Positions 6,822 to 7,412 of a stretch of DNA of 7,412 nt are shown here, one piece after another. Both the position numbers and the translations under genes were made by a program. Location of the stretch: positions 1 through 7,412 of the forward strand of contig JAEWIK010000309.1 of assembly GCA_023387135.1 (NCBI GenBank), in the 5' to 3' direction. Source of the stretch: Actinomycetes bacterium (GTDB lineage Bacteria; Actinomycetota; Actinomycetes; Propionibacteriales; Propionibacteriaceae). The notes under the pieces are model-generated. The model made no database searches and was not told the DNA's origin. It saw only the letters and a list, made by a program, of their open reading frames with translations. Position 1 is the stretch's first letter. Each line of letters begins with the position of its first letter.

Positions 6822-6850
6822 TTGCCGCGGGCGACCGCTACTTGAACAAT
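6822..6850 (+). promoter_or_regulatory. Candidate promoter of the DUF2231 gene, leaderless geometry
   Basis: TTGCCG (6822-6827) and AACAAT (6845-6850) are separated by 17 bases, and the ATG starts 5 bases after the -10-like box. Four of six bases fit TATAAT and three to four fit TTGACA. No Shine-Dalgarno precedes the ATG, in line with a leaderless or near-leaderless transcript. The rest of the 178-base divergent gap (6678-6855) shows no RNA gene or strong hairpin. I found no convincing promoter for the leftward membrane-protein gene. Confidence 0.3.
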
Positions 6851-6855
6851 CAACT

Positions 6856-7293
6856 ATGACCATCCTGGGCCTGCCCCTTCATCCCCTCGTCGTGCACGCC
6901 GCGGTCGTCCTCGTGCCGCTCGCGGCTCTCGGCACGCTGCTCGTCGCCCTGTCGGCCAGGGCGCGCAAGCGCTACGGCTCGCTCGTCGCGCTCGGCTCGG
7001 TCGTCGCCTTCGGCGCGGTGATCGCCGCCCGGGTCTCGGGCGAGGACTTCGCAGGCACCACGACCGGCAGCGGTGCGCTCGCCACCCACATGTACTGGGG
7101 GCTGCTCGCTCCCTGGCCCACCGCCGCCCTGGCCGTCACGAGCATCCTGCTCGCCCTGGCGGGACGCGGCAGCAACCGCCGGCTCATCCTCGTGACGGGG
7201 ATCCTCGCCGTCGTCGCCGCGCTGGCGAGCCTGGCCGTCGTCGTCCTCGTCGGCCACTCGGGCGCGACAGCCGTGTGGGGCCAGCAGACCTGA
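6856..7293 (+). CDS. DUF2231-type four-helix membrane protein
   Basis: This 145-aa integral membrane protein has four predicted helices, about 12-32, 41-59, 82-103 and 109-132. It begins with the DUF2231 hallmark LPLHPLVVH (residues 6-14) just before helix 1, with H9 and H14. It ends with a GHSGATAVWG segment (133-142), corresponding to the GH-x-G-G motif usual at the end of this family. H78 lies before helix 3. The spacing of histidines at helix ends resembles heme- or metal-binding membrane proteins, but the biochemical role of the family is not established. ATG 6856 is chosen because the family N-terminus starts there. The gene is transcribed away from the small membrane protein/dcp operon, and its stop is 4 bases from that of the convergent gene on its right. 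Confidence 0.85.
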   Translation: MTILGLPLHPLVVHAAVVLVPLAALGTLLVALSARARKRYGSLVALGSVVAFGAVIAARVSGEDFAGTTTGSGALATHMYWGLLAPWPTAALAVTSILLALAGRGSNRRLILVTGILAVVAALASLAVVVLVGHSGATAVWGQQT

Positions 7294-7297
7294 CCGC

Positions 7298-7412
7298 CTA
7301 CTCGCAGAGGGCGATCTCGCCACCCTGGACGAGGTCGGGGTACTCCACGCCGATGTACCTGATGCCGTCGGGGTGGGTGAAGATCTGGGTGCCGTCGCCG
7401 AGGCCGCTGTCC
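7298..7412 (-). CDS. C-terminal end of an unidentified protein (cut by window edge)
   Basis: Reading leftward from the window edge, an open frame gives 37 residues that begin DSGLGDGTQIFTHPDG and end in GGEIALCE before a TAG stop at 7300-7298. Codon usage (G/C third positions) and the tight convergent arrangement with the DUF2231 gene support a real gene. The fragment has the look of a beta-rich globular or secreted domain (aromatic/Gly/Asp-rich, a Cys next to the last residue), but I do not recognise the family. The start and most of the gene lie outside the window. Confidence 0.6.
   Translation of the reverse strand, partial: DSGLGDGTQIFTHPDGIRYIGVEYPDLVQGGEIALCE

Noticed and set aside
7310..7321. 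Small inverted repeat GGCGA-TC-TCGCC downstream of the DUF2231 gene as a terminator
   Set aside because: It lies inside the partial minus-strand coding region, has 5-bp arms and a 2-base loop, and such GC dyads are expected by chance here.
1..7412. A hidden novel system such as a CRISPR array, phage or defence island, or RNA gene
   Set aside because: No spaced direct repeats, transposase, integrase, toxin-antitoxin pair, tRNA or rRNA signature was found on either strand; base composition is uniform and the genes are housekeeping types.

Overview
The window is very GC-rich and densely coded. Codon third positions are strongly G/C, intergenic gaps are short, and a DivIVA-type coiled-coil protein and a standalone threonine synthase are present. 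This suggests a filamentous or polar-growing actinobacterium. An order such as Pseudonocardiales is possible, but I infer that only from the overall flavour of the proteins; there is no rRNA or lineage marker.

Layout, left to right. Bases 1-60 are non-coding and carry a perfect 24-bp G/C-only palindrome. Next come two overlapping minus-strand genes, read from right to left: a 478-aa coiled-coil protein (1166-2602) and a 370-aa DivIVA-domain coiled-coil protein (61-1173). They overlap by 8 bp and look like a translationally coupled pair with related architecture, reminiscent of the Scy/FilP polarity proteins of Streptomyces. A 119-bp divergent promoter region separates them from thrC (2722-4167, plus), an E. 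coli/yeast-type threonine synthase standing apart from hom and thrB. thrC converges, 20 bp away, on a minus-strand operon of a small four-helix membrane protein of unknown function (6273-6677) and a complete M3A peptidyl-dipeptidase Dcp (4188-6248). A 178-bp divergent gap leads to a DUF2231-type membrane protein (6856-7293, plus). This converges, 4 bp away, on the C-terminal end of an unidentified minus-strand gene cut by the window edge (7298-7412).

Functionally the window is mostly housekeeping: threonine biosynthesis, peptide turnover and cell-pole cytoskeleton. No mobile element, CRISPR array, tRNA, rRNA or defence system is visible. The most interesting part is the coiled-coil pair. Both proteins are built from clear 11-residue (hendecad) repeats and share a C-terminal motif, but only one has the DivIVA membrane-targeting head. 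A second theme is that three of the gene starts (1166-2602, thrC and DUF2231) have a -10-like hexamer 5-7 bases before the start codon and no convincing Shine-Dalgarno, suggesting leaderless transcripts.
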